Origin: Iris pallida
Taxonomy: Eukaryota > Streptophyta > Magnoliopsida > Asparagales > Iridaceae
Direction of reading: 5' to 3'
Assembly: GCA_029216955.1 (NCBI GenBank)
Contig: JANAVB010005597.1
Location: 45,687,262 to 45,751,261 of the forward strand
Length of the DNA stretch: 64,000 nucleotides
Position 1 is the first letter of the stretch, and every line of letters starts with the position of its first letter. A model generated the notes under the pieces. The model searched no databases. It was not told the origin of the DNA and saw nothing but the letters and a program-made list of their open reading frames with translations. Of the stretch, positions 31,768 to 45,148 are shown piece by piece. A program made the position numbers and the translations under genes.

Positions 31768-32097
31768 AGTTTATGTTAGAAAAAATAAAATTTAGTTTGG
31801 ACTGGATTTCCTTCCTTCTCGAAACCTGAATTCTGATCAGTAGTCAGCATTACCAGAATTATTTTGCGCCACTTTGGAACTCTGTTCTTTGTTTGGTTTT
31901 TTCTCTCGAAGTAACCCAAATTTTATTTAGGGTTGGCCACGTCGATCCCCCATGGATAAAACCTCATAAAACATCGCCTTAAGAGTCGTGAGTCTTGTGA
32001 ACTATTTTTGCAGCACATAACGAGTTCAAAGCATATATATAGTACTGTTCATGCATTAAGCTTCTTAATGCAGTAGCCTAAGACTCAAAGGGAGAAC

Positions 32098-33000
32098 TAT
32101 AATGTCCCGCTCTGCATTATGCTACGAGATGGTTTGTTGGCTTAATGGACCATTTGGACTTGGGTTCATGCAGAGACTTTGTTCAGAGATCTGGTCAGTC
32201 GAAGTAGAGTATGATATTTATTCAGGTGGGTGGTTTGATCATTCGTTTATTTACATCACACTTAATAAATGTATTGGTACATATTTAATATAATGTTGTG
32301 AGTATTGTTGCATGCTTAGTAAAAAAAAACCAAGATGGATAAAAAAGGGAGAAATATTATTTCTGTTAACTGTTGTTATAGAACATGAAAATATTAACAT
32401 GTTATTATAGACTTAGATTTTCGTACTGTTGTATAGTTATGAATTTTACACTATTGATATGGACTTGCGTAACGTAGAACTGTTGTACATTATCATATTA
32501 TAGACTTAGATTTTGTTACATTATCATGTGACTATCGTATAAGAATTTGAAATGTTGTTCTATGGTTAGATTCATGTGAAATTTATACCAGTTATTACAG
32601 GAAGAATGTCGTATGATTGTTTTTAGAGAGAGAAAATATGGAAACGTTCGGGACCGTTAGGTCGTCAAGGTAGAATCCCTGGACTGAAAAGAATAGAAGT
32701 GTGAGCGATGGCTCGAGGAATGTGGCACTTAGTAGATATGTCTTGTATGATTTTTTCAGATTTGTATTATACATATGTTGTAGTTTAACAGTTCATATGT
32801 TATGCACAAGGTTTTGTTCCTCGAATAGTTGTCGGGGCACAGGAACCGGGTCGGCCTAGGGGGAACAGTACTGACGTACTAGCACGGGTTGATTCGGGTC
32901 TTCATTGAGGCTAGCTGTCCAGACTGGAAGGATCGTCATCTCACTAGAAGTCCATAATAGTTTTTGGTGCCAGTGACCTTCATATAGTATTATCTTTTTC
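32098..33000 (+). repeat. Decayed LTR related to the LARD family
   Basis: Begins (A/T)ATAATGTCCCGCTCTGCATTATG at about 32098 (cut here), close to the LARD LTR start, and is preceded by a purine-rich AAAGGGAGAA. Further in, TTGTCGGGGCACAGGAACCG and CGGCCTAGGGGGAA (about 32838-32870) match the conserved GC-rich LTR box. AT-rich sequence fills the middle, and no LTR 3' end was found. Probably an old fragment. Confidence 0.5.
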
Positions 33001-33665
33001 TTAATATAATACATGTACTTGTGTAACTAACAAATATAAAATAATTTTATTAGGTATCGTTTCCATCGGTTAATTGTTAATTAATTCAAGTCGGAAATCC
33101 TAACCGACACGACTTACAGGAAATTAACAAGTTCATAACAGATGCTCCCAATTCGGTAGGTTAACATATTTTCAATTAACCATGTAAAATACAAGCATGC
33201 AGGGTATATGCGAAGTGAATATACTGGCAGAAATAGATGGTTATAGAATCAAAAGACACGACACATCATGTCATCATGGTTAACGCTTGATTAATGTTTG
33301 ATCAAGGACAAAATACACGCAGTTAGTAAAATAACCATAACTTTCTAACTACTCCTTAGAGTAGCACAGACATATCCAAGAAAGCTTATGTTGCTCGATA
33401 CCAAGCAACAATTTGTTGGCCATTAACTGTTGTTTTCATTGCAAAAATCTTCATTTAAAGCATCTTCAAAGGACTCCTTATTGAACCTTCAAACCAAAAT
33501 TTAGTGTGAAAATGAAAATTTTATTCTCCAATCACAATCACACTCCCTATCTAGCTTCATAGGATAACAGAGTTGCAAGGAACTCCCTAAATCTCTGGAG
33601 AGAGAAATAGTCTCCTAACATTAATGACCAATAATTAACCCCTATTTTAAAATGACTACATGACC
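33001..33665. other. Intergenic stretch, nothing recognised
   Basis: AT-rich, no open frame with family resemblance. The last 8 bases are the target duplication of the adjacent MITE. Confidence 0.5.
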
Positions 33666-33797
33666 ACAGGCGGATCCGCCCCCAGTGAATTTTTTAAAAA
33701 TATATTATTGTACTTCAAAATTTTTTTTTTAAGGCGTTGTATCCGAACTTCTTATAATTGTGTCCCCAGTGAATTATAATCCTGGATCCGCTAGTGT
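33666..33797. mobile_element. hAT-type MITE, 132 bp
   Basis: Flanked by a perfect 8-bp duplication ACATGACC (33658-33665, 33798-33805). Ends are ACAGGCGGATCC and GGATCCGCTAGTGT, inverted and imperfect. Same terminal family as the MITE at 34535. Confidence 0.8.
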
Positions 33798-33805
33798 ACA
33801 TGACC

Positions 33806-34526
33806 TACACCATTGTTCCTAGAGAAGTTTATCCAAGGGGGAAAAATATTTATTACTCACTAAATTAGGGACCATCATTGGAGTAAAAATATAATAAGAG
33901 AACTCCGTAAATTAACTTTCTAGGTTTTTTTAGCTAAAATCTAACTAAAAAAAAATAGGAGCATCATTGGATATACTCTTAAGATCAAGCTATATATTTC
34001 AATGAATCTTTACTAAGTCGGCCAGTGTGATTAATTGTCTTCTTGAAATACCTTGCCATAATTTAAATAGAGTTACCCTTTCATTACACCTTTACTCTCT
34101 CCTACAATTTTGAAGGTCTTCAAAATTGATTCTTTAATTTGGAAAGGTCTAATTCCATGCTTCATCTTTAACTTTTCTCCACATTTGGGCGTAGAAGATC
34201 GTTTGGATGTATGATCGACAAATTGGAAATATGGAGTGTAATAATGTAGAAAATGCAACGCATTATCATTGTGCATCATTGGCAACTGATGAATGAGCAT
34301 CTACAATTTGTCACTTAATGTTTGTTTTTAGACTTATTTTGTTACATAAGGTTATTGGAGGAAAATGAATGCCCATTTATAGTGTTTGGCTGGGATCTCC
34401 TCGATCCCATCCTTTTTCTCCGAAAGGAATTGCATGTCCAAGTTATCAACTAATTTTTCAATGTTAGATAGGCGACTCCACATTGTCACTCACACTCCCT
34501 AATAATACTGCACTTGGAAGTTCGTA
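33806..34526. other. Intergenic stretch, nothing recognised
   Basis: AT-rich; only short, unsupported open frames on either strand. Confidence 0.5.
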
Positions 34527-34534
34527 CTCCATTC

Positions 34535-34675
34535 CAGGGGCGGATCCAAGCTTGGCTCCAGCCAACCCCATTTTTTTCATATAATTTTTATTTTTATTTT
34601 TATGTATTAATCTACTTCCAGTCCATCCAAATTTTTGGTAGTCTACCCCTGCTATAGTTTCTGGATCCGTCCCTG
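34535..34675. mobile_element. hAT-type MITE, 141 bp
   Basis: Terminal inverted repeats CAGGGGCGGATCCA and (T)GGATCCGTCCCTG. The 8-bp duplication has one mismatch: CTCCATTC (34527-34534) and CTCCGTTC (34676-34683). CAGGGGCGGATCC is a common plant hAT-MITE terminus. Confidence 0.85.
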
Positions 34676-34683
34676 CTCCGTTC

Positions 34684-35230
34684 TCAATGTGAGACTCGAA
34701 AACCATGTTCTATTATACAACATATCCATATATATATGTTATATTATAAAACATATCCATATATAGTCTTCCTAGACGAGTCTAGAAATTTTTAAGAGTT
34801 AATAGAGTTGTTTGGATAAAAAAAAATTAATGAGAACGTAAAAGTTGGTGATGGATGAAACACTCAAACCTCCCTTAATATTGTCTCTCTGTGTCGGAAA
34901 ATATGTTCACTCACACTCGACATCGGAAAATATGTTCATTGCTATCATTTTAGAACAATGCCACCTAAGCACCATATGCCTCATGCAACTCCAGCAAATA
35001 AGTTCCTAGAATAGAAACGTTACATACATCTAAACATGAAGTCGTATTAAGTAAAAAGGGCGACCAGTGTCATGAGACTCCCGTTAATGCATGATCTGGA
35101 TTTAGATGTAGAGAAATTGATGAACTTCTAAAACTCTTCAACTAACATATCAATTCCCTTTCAAAAACTTGAATTATATATGTAGTTATATGACTACGTA
35201 CACACACAGTTGGCAAATTAAAAAAAACAC
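34684..35230. other. Intergenic stretch, nothing recognised
   Basis: AT-rich. A short local duplication at 34720-34765 (ACATATCCATATATA twice) and the phrase GTCGGAAAATATGTTCA twice near 34895-34935. Confidence 0.5.
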
Positions 35231-35345
35231 GGCTAGTTCATGGGGACGGAGGGGCCCGGCGCAGAAGGTGCGGGTTCGAATCACCTCTAGGGAGTTGGTC
35301 TCCTACCCGTAGGAAGGACACCTCAAAAAAAGGAAAAAGAAAAGA
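35231..35345 (+). mobile_element. Possible tRNA-derived SINE
   Basis: A pol III B-box-like GGTTCGAATC lies at 35273-35282 in a GC-rich stretch, followed by an A-rich tail from about 35326. A weak A-box candidate (GGCTAGTTCATGG) is 40 bp upstream. It is not a functional tRNA: no cloverleaf can be drawn. Confidence 0.45.
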
Positions 35346-36130
35346 AAACACTGGCCAAGGAATAGTAGTAGTTAGCCTTAGGAAGAGAACTTGTCCATAT
35401 CCAAGAAGTCAAGTAAACTAAACTGTTTCTCCAGTGTATAGTATTCTGTTTAATTAGTATAGTTGACTTCTCAATCTAATATATTGGAGATCATTTTCTT
35501 ATATTGGTTTTGGACGTCTTGGAGCTGGCAAGCGGTGTCTCTCCCTCTCTCACAATGATGTATGTCTTTGGACTTTGGGAATACATGACCTAACCCACTC
35601 CCTCAATTGCTTCCAATCACATGTAAATAGGTCAGTCAATGAGTATTTCCGTAATTTCTCTCTACACAACACTTTCTTTTAGTATCCCGTAATTGTTAAA
35701 TGAGCTAGAACACTAGTCATCAATATGTTAATATATGACCAGTTGCAAATACACCAGTCTTCCTTGATTTCTACAATGGTTCCTTAAGTTTCACATTCTT
35801 CCAATGGGCTATTTCATATGGTTTAGTCCCCAAGGTTGGTACATGGCTAATTATGATGCATGAGGAATGTTTTGGTAGGAGTCGAAGTTTCCTACAAGAA
35901 ATATCAATTAAGGAGTTACATATATATTCATGAACCTATTCACCTATGAAAACAGGCAGACGACAGTTGTTACGATGGTAGGTATAATTTACATAGACAT
36001 TAGAAGAGCACATGCTAGACCTATAACTCATAACTGTGCACATGCTAGACCTATAACTCATAACTGTATATGTGAATACAATATTCATGCACCATATATA
36101 TATATAATATATATATATATTATATATATA
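35346..36130. other. Intergenic stretch
   Basis: No gene recognised. A 35-bp direct repeat, CACATGCTAGACCTATAACT... (36009 and 36044), precedes interrupted TA repeats at 36096-36134. Confidence 0.5.
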
Positions 36131-36240
36131 TATAATGATAGTTTGCTCGCAGGCGGGCCGGAATCGCTCCCATGAGATTCGAACTCCTGACCACTCCGGT
36201 CGCATGCCTCATCACTACCACTAGGCTAGGGGTTATTGAC
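36131..36240 (-). mobile_element. tRNA-derived SINE with (TA)n tail
   Basis: On the minus strand it reads an A-box-like TAGCCTAGTGGTAG (complement at 36215-36228) and B-box GTTCGAATC (complement at 36176-36184) about 40 nt apart, the layout of tRNA-derived SINE promoters. The 3' side runs into TA repeats. Confidence 0.75.

Positions 36241-36304
<64 letters not shown>
36241..36304. repeat. (TA)n microsatellite
   Basis: About 31 TA units between two SINE copies; probably expanded from SINE 3' tails. Confidence 0.97.
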
Positions 36305-36306
<2 letters not shown>

Positions 36307-36403
36307 AAGCAATTGGTACTTGTAGCGAACTCGCCTCCACTGAGGCTCGAACTCCCGACCACTTGGGCCACATGCATCTCACTTAACCACTAGGCTAGAG
36401 GTC
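36305..36403 (-). mobile_element. tRNA-derived SINE, second copy
   Basis: Minus strand: A box TAGCCTAGTGGTTAAG (complement near 36382-36397) and B box GTTCGAGCC (complement 36344-36352), then GAGGCGAGTTCGCTACAAGT and the TA tail. The same family recurs, truncated, at the end of the window. Confidence 0.8.
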
Positions 36404-36446
36404 ATCGGGAGTTCGAGCCTCAGTGGAGGCGAGTTTTCACTACAAG

Positions 36447-36482
<36 letters not shown>
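36404..36482 (+). mobile_element. Truncated SINE in inverted orientation plus (TA)n
   Basis: CGGGAGTTCGAGCCTCAGTG to CTACAAGTACC repeats the 3' half of the preceding SINE on the opposite strand, giving a roughly 48-bp near-perfect inverted repeat, then about 15 TA units. Confidence 0.8.
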
Positions 36483-36488
<6 letters not shown>

Positions 36489-39400
36489 TATATATAAGGC
36501 ATGTGGTCCTTGTGGGCGGAGTTCGAAGCCCTTGTGTGTGTGATTATACATATATACAAGATGGGCCAAACCTTATCTATATTAAGAAAAAGTAATAGTA
36601 GCCATCTTCTTTTTAGGAGCAGAGTTCTACATTTTTTTTTTTGAGATGTGCTGATATACGCACGAGACTTTGTGCAGACTACTATATTAGTGCTTTAGGA
36701 GAGCCCTTTTCTACATCCATAGAAGCGCTGATGCCATAAAGAGCAAATTCGAAAGACCCCTGTCCTCATAAATTAAATCACTGTAGAAAGTTTTTTTCTT
36801 ACTAAGATTACATAATTTTCATGTCAGCAATGACATCAAAATGGAACAAACAGTTGGCCTGATCAATCATTTTTCTCTCACTCCTTTTTATTAATGAGTC
36901 CATTATTAAGCAACAGAGGTCAACTTTATCTAGAGGTTATCTGCATCTAGATAAGTTTCAAGATGTCAAAAGCAGTAGTAATTGGCGCTAGGTGCAGTCC
37001 AATTGGGAACCTAACTCTCCCCCTAACTTTGAACGCCCCATTCATGCATGATGCATATAGGTATTAGTATAGTTCATGGTAAAAGTAACAAGGTTGGCAG
37101 GAATTAAGCTAGCTTTTGTTGAAAGAAGCATATATTTAACCCTAGGTTTATGGGTAACGTAGCTACTTGTAATAACACCTTTGTCTGTATAATTACATGT
37201 TGAATGTAGTAATGATGTAGGGTCAAAATAATAAATTGGGTATCTTTGTGCATGCATGCACTTGAATCATTATGAATGTAGTGTGATAATAATAACATTG
37301 TTCTTACATATAGAATTTTTATATACTGAGGAGGAGTCATGTACAGTTTTAGGGGTCATTTTAATATGAGCATTGATTTGATCAACTAATTAACAAGTCA
37401 CTTGCATGATTATTGATTCATATCGACTATAAGTCTAAGTTATAATTGAAGTATGAAAACTCCTAATATGCATGATAAACAAAATTTGGGGCTAGCTAGG
37501 TTGTTCGAATTCTTTTCTTCCACTTCCATTCAAACTTTGTTAAGGGTTATTCCTCCGTAACACTAACAAATCCATATCCTTTTTTAAAACTGTATGTTCT
37601 TTTAGTTCCTAGCAGCTTCTTTAATCTTATCGCTCCTCCCAATATGAGCATCTATTGGTCTGGTTTGAGAGAATTCTTATACATCTATATACAAATACAT
37701 TATATATGATCAAACTTCTTTGGCTTAATTTCGCTTATATACCTACAACTTTCAAGTTTATACCTTAAATATCTTAAAACAAAATTTATGTTCATTCTGC
37801 TACCTTGAACATTCTATTACATATTCTACCTATGCATGTTACTGAACAGTAAAACCTAACGGTCACGTGAAAAACACGGTATGAGAGAATGAATGTATGT
37901 GGACGTTAGCGTTTGAGAGCACTCCTAACAACCATTATTGTAGAAGTATAGAGGCCAAACAGTAGATCGATTTAACAGGTTGACTAGTTGGGGTCCAAGG
38001 TAGGTTCTAAGAAAGATTTATTACTTGGACACCAAATTAAATATCAATTAATAATAAATTTGGTCAGATTTAGTATTATTTTTCTAGGATTATTTTAAGA
38101 TTTTCACTATAATCATACATTTTGTGAATCCCTAATAGGGGATACCTTGGTCTTCTCTAAATTATTGACTTCATATTATTTTATGGTTTCCGTCATCTCT
38201 TCTATCTCCATGTCTACCTCCATATCATGATACCCTATATGGTATCAAATCAGGTTCAACGACCGTCGAAGGAGCATTTAAGCTTGTACATCCATCGAAT
38301 GTGTCATCTCTCGATGGTTTGGTCGTGATTGATCTCCTTCGATGTGTAGACAAGTGTAGTGCCTCGCTCCTGGCTGTGACATTATGTTGGATTATGGGTA
38401 GAATTAATAGTCTAAGTCGGGATTGTGTTCGTGCGGAAAAATCCTTCCGGTGTCGATTGATCGGGACAAATAAATTATGATCATCTTCCATCTATTGTTG
38501 GCTTATGCTAGAATTGAGACCAAAATACAGTGAATCGTGTTTTGGATAAACTCTATATAAGAGTCTCTCCTCCATCACTTTCATTGTTTGTTTTTCATTG
38601 GACGTTTTTCTAGTTGGCTTTTCATTGATGGATTTCGTTGTTGCTTTCATTGCTTGTTTTCATTGATTACTGCATTTTACATTGAACTCTAAGAGAGAGG
38701 AGAGAGAGAGAGAGGGGGAGAGAGAGAGAGAGAGAGAAATAGGAAAAAAAAAAGTATGTTGAACCTCTATCGGTGCAATTGCAGGAGGAAGCATAGACAA
38801 GACGTGATTGTTGCGTAGGAATTTCTTTTTTTCTCGATATTTCTCAAATCAGTAAGTGTCTTTGACTATTCTTTCATTCATCTCCACTCCTTAATAAAAG
38901 AACTCATTTCATTCCTTTGTTATGTTCACATGATCAATGCCTTAATAAAAGAAACCAAAATAAAAGAGAGTAATTGTATGTTAGTATCCTTGTTAATTGG
39001 AAATGTTGGAATTATAGACTGTTGCTACACATGAATGAAGTGATGTTTCATTGTTGTTATGGAAATATTAGAACTCGTATAGACTCTGTAATGCATTTTT
39101 AAAGTGGAACTGTATTATGAGCCTTTACATTGTTTATATATGAATGTCTTGGCTAGAAATAAAGTATTATGAGAAAGAAGGAAGGAAGAACACGATATGA
39201 TCGTTAGAATAAAAGGAAGAAAGGAAGAAAGAATGAAATGATTTACTCGGCATATAGATGTGCATTGTATTATTTTATTTGATAGTATATTAGTTGCATA
39301 TTACACATTAGTTAGAGACAACTTGTGCACAAGATTTAATCTCTTCAACGATTTTTGGGATACTGAAATTGTGTCAGCATAGGAGAGATGGAACACTTTG
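36483..39400. other. Intergenic stretch, no gene recognised
   Basis: AT-rich. A GA-rich microsatellite lies at about 38695-38738. CTATATGGTATCAAATC (about 38232-38248) resembles a decayed LTR primer-binding site, but I find no LTR next to it. A run of AGGAAGAA(C/A) purine repeats lies near 39175-39240. The last 5 bases (CTTTG, 39396-39400) are the left target duplication of LARD-2. Confidence 0.5.
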
Positions 39401-41823
39401 TGTCACGTCCTGACCCGAAATTACCCGAATCATCGTCCTCGCAGGGGCGTGATGTCGCACGAGCCTGGAGTTGCGCTCGTGCAAGACAAGATGACAAGTT
39501 CTCAAAATGGTTATCTTTTTGTTCGATATTAGCAAAACGGAAGAAAACAGAGTATACGAAACAATTCTCTTTATTGATAACGAACTGATATTACAAAGGC
39601 TTTAAATAGCCCAATTGAATTCGCCAGATTGGCTACAACACTCAAGTTCTCTCTTGCCCATAAAGGATTTCACCGTTCCATACATCATGCCTTCTATATC
39701 TCGGCCGCATCAATCATGTTACAAGTCCGAGCGTCAATGCGATCGCACGCTTCAAACGCTACGACATTCCATGCCTCTGCACGATCAAGCGAAGCTTCGC
39801 CGCGAGCAATCCATTCCCTACACCCTGCATAAAAGCTGGTGGAGGATCAGTACGTTCGTCCTCGTATGTACTGACGAAAAGACCAACTTTCTAAATCGAC
39901 ATTTTAGTATTTATGTTCAATCATGCAACTTAGCTTATGATCTTGCTATATTCTTCTTCGGGTCGATTTTATGGCATATTCGAAAGCGGTAAAGCATGTT
40001 ATCATGGCAAACATGTTATTCGAATTGAATAGGTAAACAGGCAAGCAATCTCGTATTTGTTTCGTGACGCGAAATCTTACCAAGTCGACGTACTCGTCCT
40101 TGCACTGACGTAAGGTGAATACGCCCCTTCCTTCCCTGTCATGTTATAAGTTCTCTCTAAGCAGGATCTATGTGTGCAGGATACATACGCTCCTACACTT
40201 TCGACCCATCATTCCTTAATTATATAGAGGTCGTTGGCGTATCTGCGCCAGAATGGACTAAAGGTGTTTCTCTTTTTCTTTTCCTTTCTTTCTTTTCTTT
40301 CTCGAATTTGGGTAGCCCGGTGCTTCACGGGTTAGATTGCTATCCAAACAATTGAAGATATACCGCGTGCATACCATCATTTGTGGCTTTTCACATCTAT
40401 AACCGGTGGCTAGTCATTTTACAGATGAGCGCCCATTAAAGATTATATCCCTCCTAGGCCGAACGGTCCCGGTGCCTCGGCGCAGCCCGTTCGGAAAATA
40501 TTCCGTGCACGAAAGATTATCTCAATTATACCAAGTCTATTCGAACATGCAACACACTACTATTATTCAAACAACCAAACATAGTCTTGAGTCCGAGACT
40601 CAGACTTTATCATCTCGTATTTTTTCTATTAACTTTCTATGTTCTTATATTTCATACTTCGTTTCAATGTTCAATGGCATCATGCCTCAACTAAATGTTC
40701 GTCAACCGAACGATCCGAAGGTCCCGAACACCTTTCGAGGCATCATGTCATATCTAACAGTTCCGTCACATTCATGCCACAACTGTATTCTTTCGCAATG
40801 AAGCCATCTTTTATGATCTCGTGCACGTAGGCACGTTTCCACACATTTATCATCTTTTCCTCGTGTCGTGCACTTGGTGCACGCTTCGAAGCCATATTTT
40901 CATGTTCTATGACTTAGTGTTCAATGTTCGTGGCTTGCACGCTAGGGCGCTCGTCTATTGTCTTTCAATGTGCTAGCCTTTCTAACTCATGCACGAAGGT
41001 ACGGAATGGCTCATGCACGAAGGCACTCGCCGAATACAGTTATCCCATGTTCTTGCAGCTTGCGCACCGAGGTGCTCGCCTTTGCGATATTCAATGTTCC
41101 ATAGCAACTCGTACATTTGATGTACGTTTCATTTCAATTATTTTAACTAGTGTTCGATACACACTATGATTTATCTTCCGATCGGACCACGCCCGTGGCG
41201 TCGACAGGTTTACTTAGCATATAATGATACATTCTGACTTAGGCATGAAGGAGTAAAAAGAAGAGTCAGTCCTCCCACCTTAAACCGATACACCTTGTTG
41301 TTTGTCGAGCCGATGCGGCTCAATTTCATAACTTTGTTGTACGGCTAAATCTTCTGACTTAGCCATTCGAGCACTTTTTGTTTCATTGAACTGCTCGATC
41401 GATTTTGGCCTACCGTGCCCAAGTTCCAGCCTATTGCGAGGCGGTGATTTAGATTTTACGGACCTGTTGCGAATGAGGCAAAACGTCGACCTCTAATATT
41501 TCAGCGTAAATGGATAGCCTGCACATGAAACCAACTAAAATCAATACTTGCATCGATTCAGACTTGCGCCTTGGTCGATTCAATTTCTTAGAATTTTTGA
41601 GCCGTCTCAACGCACTTATCCTTCAGGGCAATGTTGCGCTTCGCATCGATTCAACTCGATGCATTCTTTGGGATAATACAACTCTTCGCATCGACTTAGT
41701 TTGATGCATTGCTCAGGACAACGTAACTCTCGTATCGATTTGTATCGATACATTTCATTCGGTCAATGCGACTCGTTGAGTCAACGTCTCAGCATAATAC
41801 GCCGTACGGAGCGAGACATTACA
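39401..41823 (-). repeat. LARD-2 3' LTR
   Basis: Minus strand TGTAATGTCTCGCTCCG...GGACGTGACA. Contains the GC-rich box (plus-strand CTAGGCCGAACGGTCCCGGTG, cut; about 40456-40476), the terminal stem-loop (39457-39482) and a TTTATTGATAACGAA segment whose complement supplies AATAAA. The site equivalent to the CACTA-2 insertion is empty here (about 41321-41340). Confidence 0.9.
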
Positions 41824-44534
41824 GAATATACCACTCAAAACAAGGTTCGTCCTCGAACCAAAACCAACACTCCGATTAAGTGTTTTATAGATCGTTTCAC
41901 GATCTTGTCCCATCAATGTTGTTCAGTTACACACTATCTTGCAAGCTTTTCATTAACATTTCAAAGTCTTTTTTGCAGCTCGATTTGAATTTATATACAA
42001 CTCGATTTGGATCCGTACCTATATTCAAGGCGTTCCAAAGATATATGTATTTCGACCAAGTCCAGTAGTAGCAAATTGGAACAAAGATAACAGGTAATTT
42101 TAATCCCATGCTTGCCATCTCGTACTCCCTATCGGACTTATCTTTAGCAACTATTCTCAAAATTTTATCGCGTACATATATTCGATACATACGTGATTCA
42201 TTCAATAAAGTCACTGCACGCGACGCGATTCAAAATCGCATTTCTCATTTCGTATGTTTCGTATGGACTATCAATCCTATACGTTGCGTCGAGCTGTCGT
42301 ACATCCGATCGCAACGATCCTTCGCAACGCCTTGCGTTCAAATTTGCCGTCCAATTATTTTCGAAGTCTGGGTATGTTACTTATCTCGATACGATTTTCT
42401 TTGTTGACTTGCAAATGCATCAACATTGAGGACTACGCCCGCTAGGTTACTTACCTAGACACCGTGCTTAAATTCTTCCGACGCAACTTTTAATTGACAT
42501 TGCACAGAGGCCACAATCTATCCAACACAAAAGTTTGCATCGAGGCAACGGTGCTCAAGGCAACAATCGCTTTGACTCAAAGTCTATACGGTGCATCTTA
42601 TGTTCGAATCCTAACGGGTAAGAATTCACTAGCCAAATTTCTAACTTATCCGTCTCGCAACATCGAATATAAGTCTGATTCACGTAAGCTCAATTGCAAG
42701 GTGAATCCGAATCTAACGACATAATTCGTAAGTCATTCCCTTATCGTTCTCTCTCGTGCATAGCATGATTCTCATAATCGCCTATCCGAATCGCCAAGTC
42801 TGTTAGTAAATTTCTAGTTCGATCATCGACCAACATAACCATTCAAGCACTCATTCGACGAATACTCAAAATCTAGCTACATCATTCTCAATCGAAAGCT
42901 TTTCTAATAATTCTCGATCGCCTAGACTTATCGTCAACATGCACCATATAAAATTTATTATCGATGCAATTTTGTATACGACAACGCATAGGTCATCTTA
43001 CGGTCTGTAACATTTAATTTGATTTTGCGGTCAAGTCTTCTAGGGTCAGCTGTCCCGAAGCTACGCTCGATAATTATGGATCATCATCGAAGGACAGTTT
43101 ACTACGAACCATGCTATATCTTATTTCGGAGCCAAATCACGTTTCGACGATTTCTATGCGACTACCCAATTTCGGATAAAACTATTTCTATCGACGCAAC
43201 TGATGCGCAACTATCCTCCGAGTAAAGTCATGCACTACCGTCGATGATTCTGCTATTCATGATGTATCTACTCGTATTGAGTTTGAGTCTATCTTATTTG
43301 TGGTCGACACACGAGATGCTATATGCATCGAGCAATCGTCGATGACTTATAGTCTCATCTTGTTCAATCACAAAGTTCATGATCAACCAGTTCGTTCATT
43401 CTCGCATTATTATTTATAAAATTTTGATAGCGCGAGGCACACTCCATTTTATATTCTCACATCGTGCTTACGTTTTCTTACGTATCGATCTCGATACGTC
43501 GTATCAATTTCGATAGCGTAAGGGTCAACTTTGATTCAGTTTCAACGTCGATAATTTGCATTGCATACGTCCAAGTTCTCCACAAATATTTTTGTACGTC
43601 TCAAATCATTTTTTGATTCGTTGCATTCCGTTATACTTCGAACGCGTAACCAAGTTACCGATTTTTCGACGTCATGCCCTCGAGTTATACGATCACGCGC
43701 TCTAAGTTTTTGCGTGTTTCAGTCGTACTCAAATGAGTTTTGTCGTAACGTAACTAACTATCTCTTAGGCACTATTTACCCGCATCAACCAACTCTTTAC
43801 TGAAGTCGCACATCGTATGATCCGATTATAATTCGTCTCGCCCAATATTTCTATCGAGATCGCAAGTCGTGCGATTCGATTTCACTTTGCATCGGCTAAC
43901 ATTTCTATCGAAATCGCAAGTCGTACGACTCGATTACCATTCGCGTATTCTAACATTTTTGTCGAGTTCTCAAATCGTGCAACTCGTTTATAACTTTAAT
44001 TTTCCTATCGGATCGATCCGATCATTGCCTCAAGGCATAATCGTTTTGCTAGTCTCGGTCGTCCGACCGACTTATAATTTCCGTCCGTCGTATCATTCAT
44101 TGATACGAGTCCCGCCTTATCGTCCCAATCGATTTTCGGAGAACACTTGCATTAACATATCGTCATACAAATTTTCAATCAAGTCTCGGTACTCTAACGT
44201 CCGTTGCGGACAAACCTTCCGCAATTCTCACAATACGTCGATGCAATTCATCGCACAAGTGGTATATCATATACCACTCAGAATCGAGTCATTCATCGCA
44301 TACGTGGTATGACATATACCACTCAAAAATCAAGTCATTTCCCTCGCAACATACTCGGTATGAACCAACAATCTCTTCCGACTCACGATTTCCGCAGTGA
44401 TCGTGCTTGATCACAACCGTAACTTTGATAAATCAAAATCCGACACAACTCGGCCAATGTTTTTATTTTCCAACATAAGTTTGGTGTGCAATCGAACGAT
44501 TTATTCTATCGATTTATGATTTCAGTTTCCTTCC

Positions 44535-44962
44535 GTTGCATCTTGTGCAACGATTTTACTTTGACACGCATTGCACCACGTGCAACGATTTACTTCCGAC
44601 ACGTATTGTACCACATGCAATGATTTACTTCCGACATGTATTGCACATCATGCAAAAACTTATTTTCGACATTCATTGTACCTCGTGCAACGATTTATTT
44701 TCAACATTTGTTGCACCTCGTGCACTAATTTATTTTTGATATTCAGAGTTAATGCTCAAATTCGTTTAACACATTCGATATTGACTTATCACTTTTATTG
44801 CAACGCACATTCACAAACAACTCGTTGCACTTCCTGCAACGTTTTATTTCTCATTCAACATGTTATATTGCAACAACAACATCTCAAATCGTATTTCACA
44901 ATTTGTTGCACTTGCAGCAACTAACATTTTACGGCTCGTTGCATTCAATGCAACGAAATGTT
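44535..44962 (-). repeat. Array of short palindromic repeats downstream of the PBS (LARD-2)
   Basis: Plus strand shows TTGCATCTTGTGCAA, TTGCACCACGTGCAA, TTGTACCACATGCAA, TTGCACATCATGCAA, TTGTACCTCGTGCAA at about 35-bp spacing. Further units lie toward the PBS (GTTGCACTTCCTGCAAC, GTTGCATTCAATGCAAC). This is the LARD-2 counterpart of 8560-8776. Confidence 0.82.
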
Positions 44963-45148
44963 TCACAACTTTCTCCGCAACATCATATAAATTCGAAATA
45001 CTTGCGGCAACGTTACCCGACTTTGTACAAGACTTATTGTATGGAACATCTAGTGTGGTATCGAGTAGAGTCAAGAGTGATTCAATTGGGGGTGGGCAAC
45101 TCTTTGGAATTAAAACAAAGCAAACGTCCTGAAAAAATTGAGCCTAGA

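Larger units (their letters stand above)
30912..32097. other. AT-rich intergenic stretch with a MITE-like repeat
   Basis: No gene seen. It contains a poly(A) run (about 31287-31310), a possible MITE of about 250 bp (31347-31598) and a 90-bp tandem duplication (separate entries). Confidence 0.5.

Noticed and set aside
36176..36352. tRNA genes
   Set aside because: Only A- and B-box-like promoter sequences are present; no acceptor stem or cloverleaf pairing. They fit SINEs.
38232..38248. Primer-binding site of another LTR element
   Set aside because: TGGTATCAAATC only partly matches and no LTR end is found upstream.
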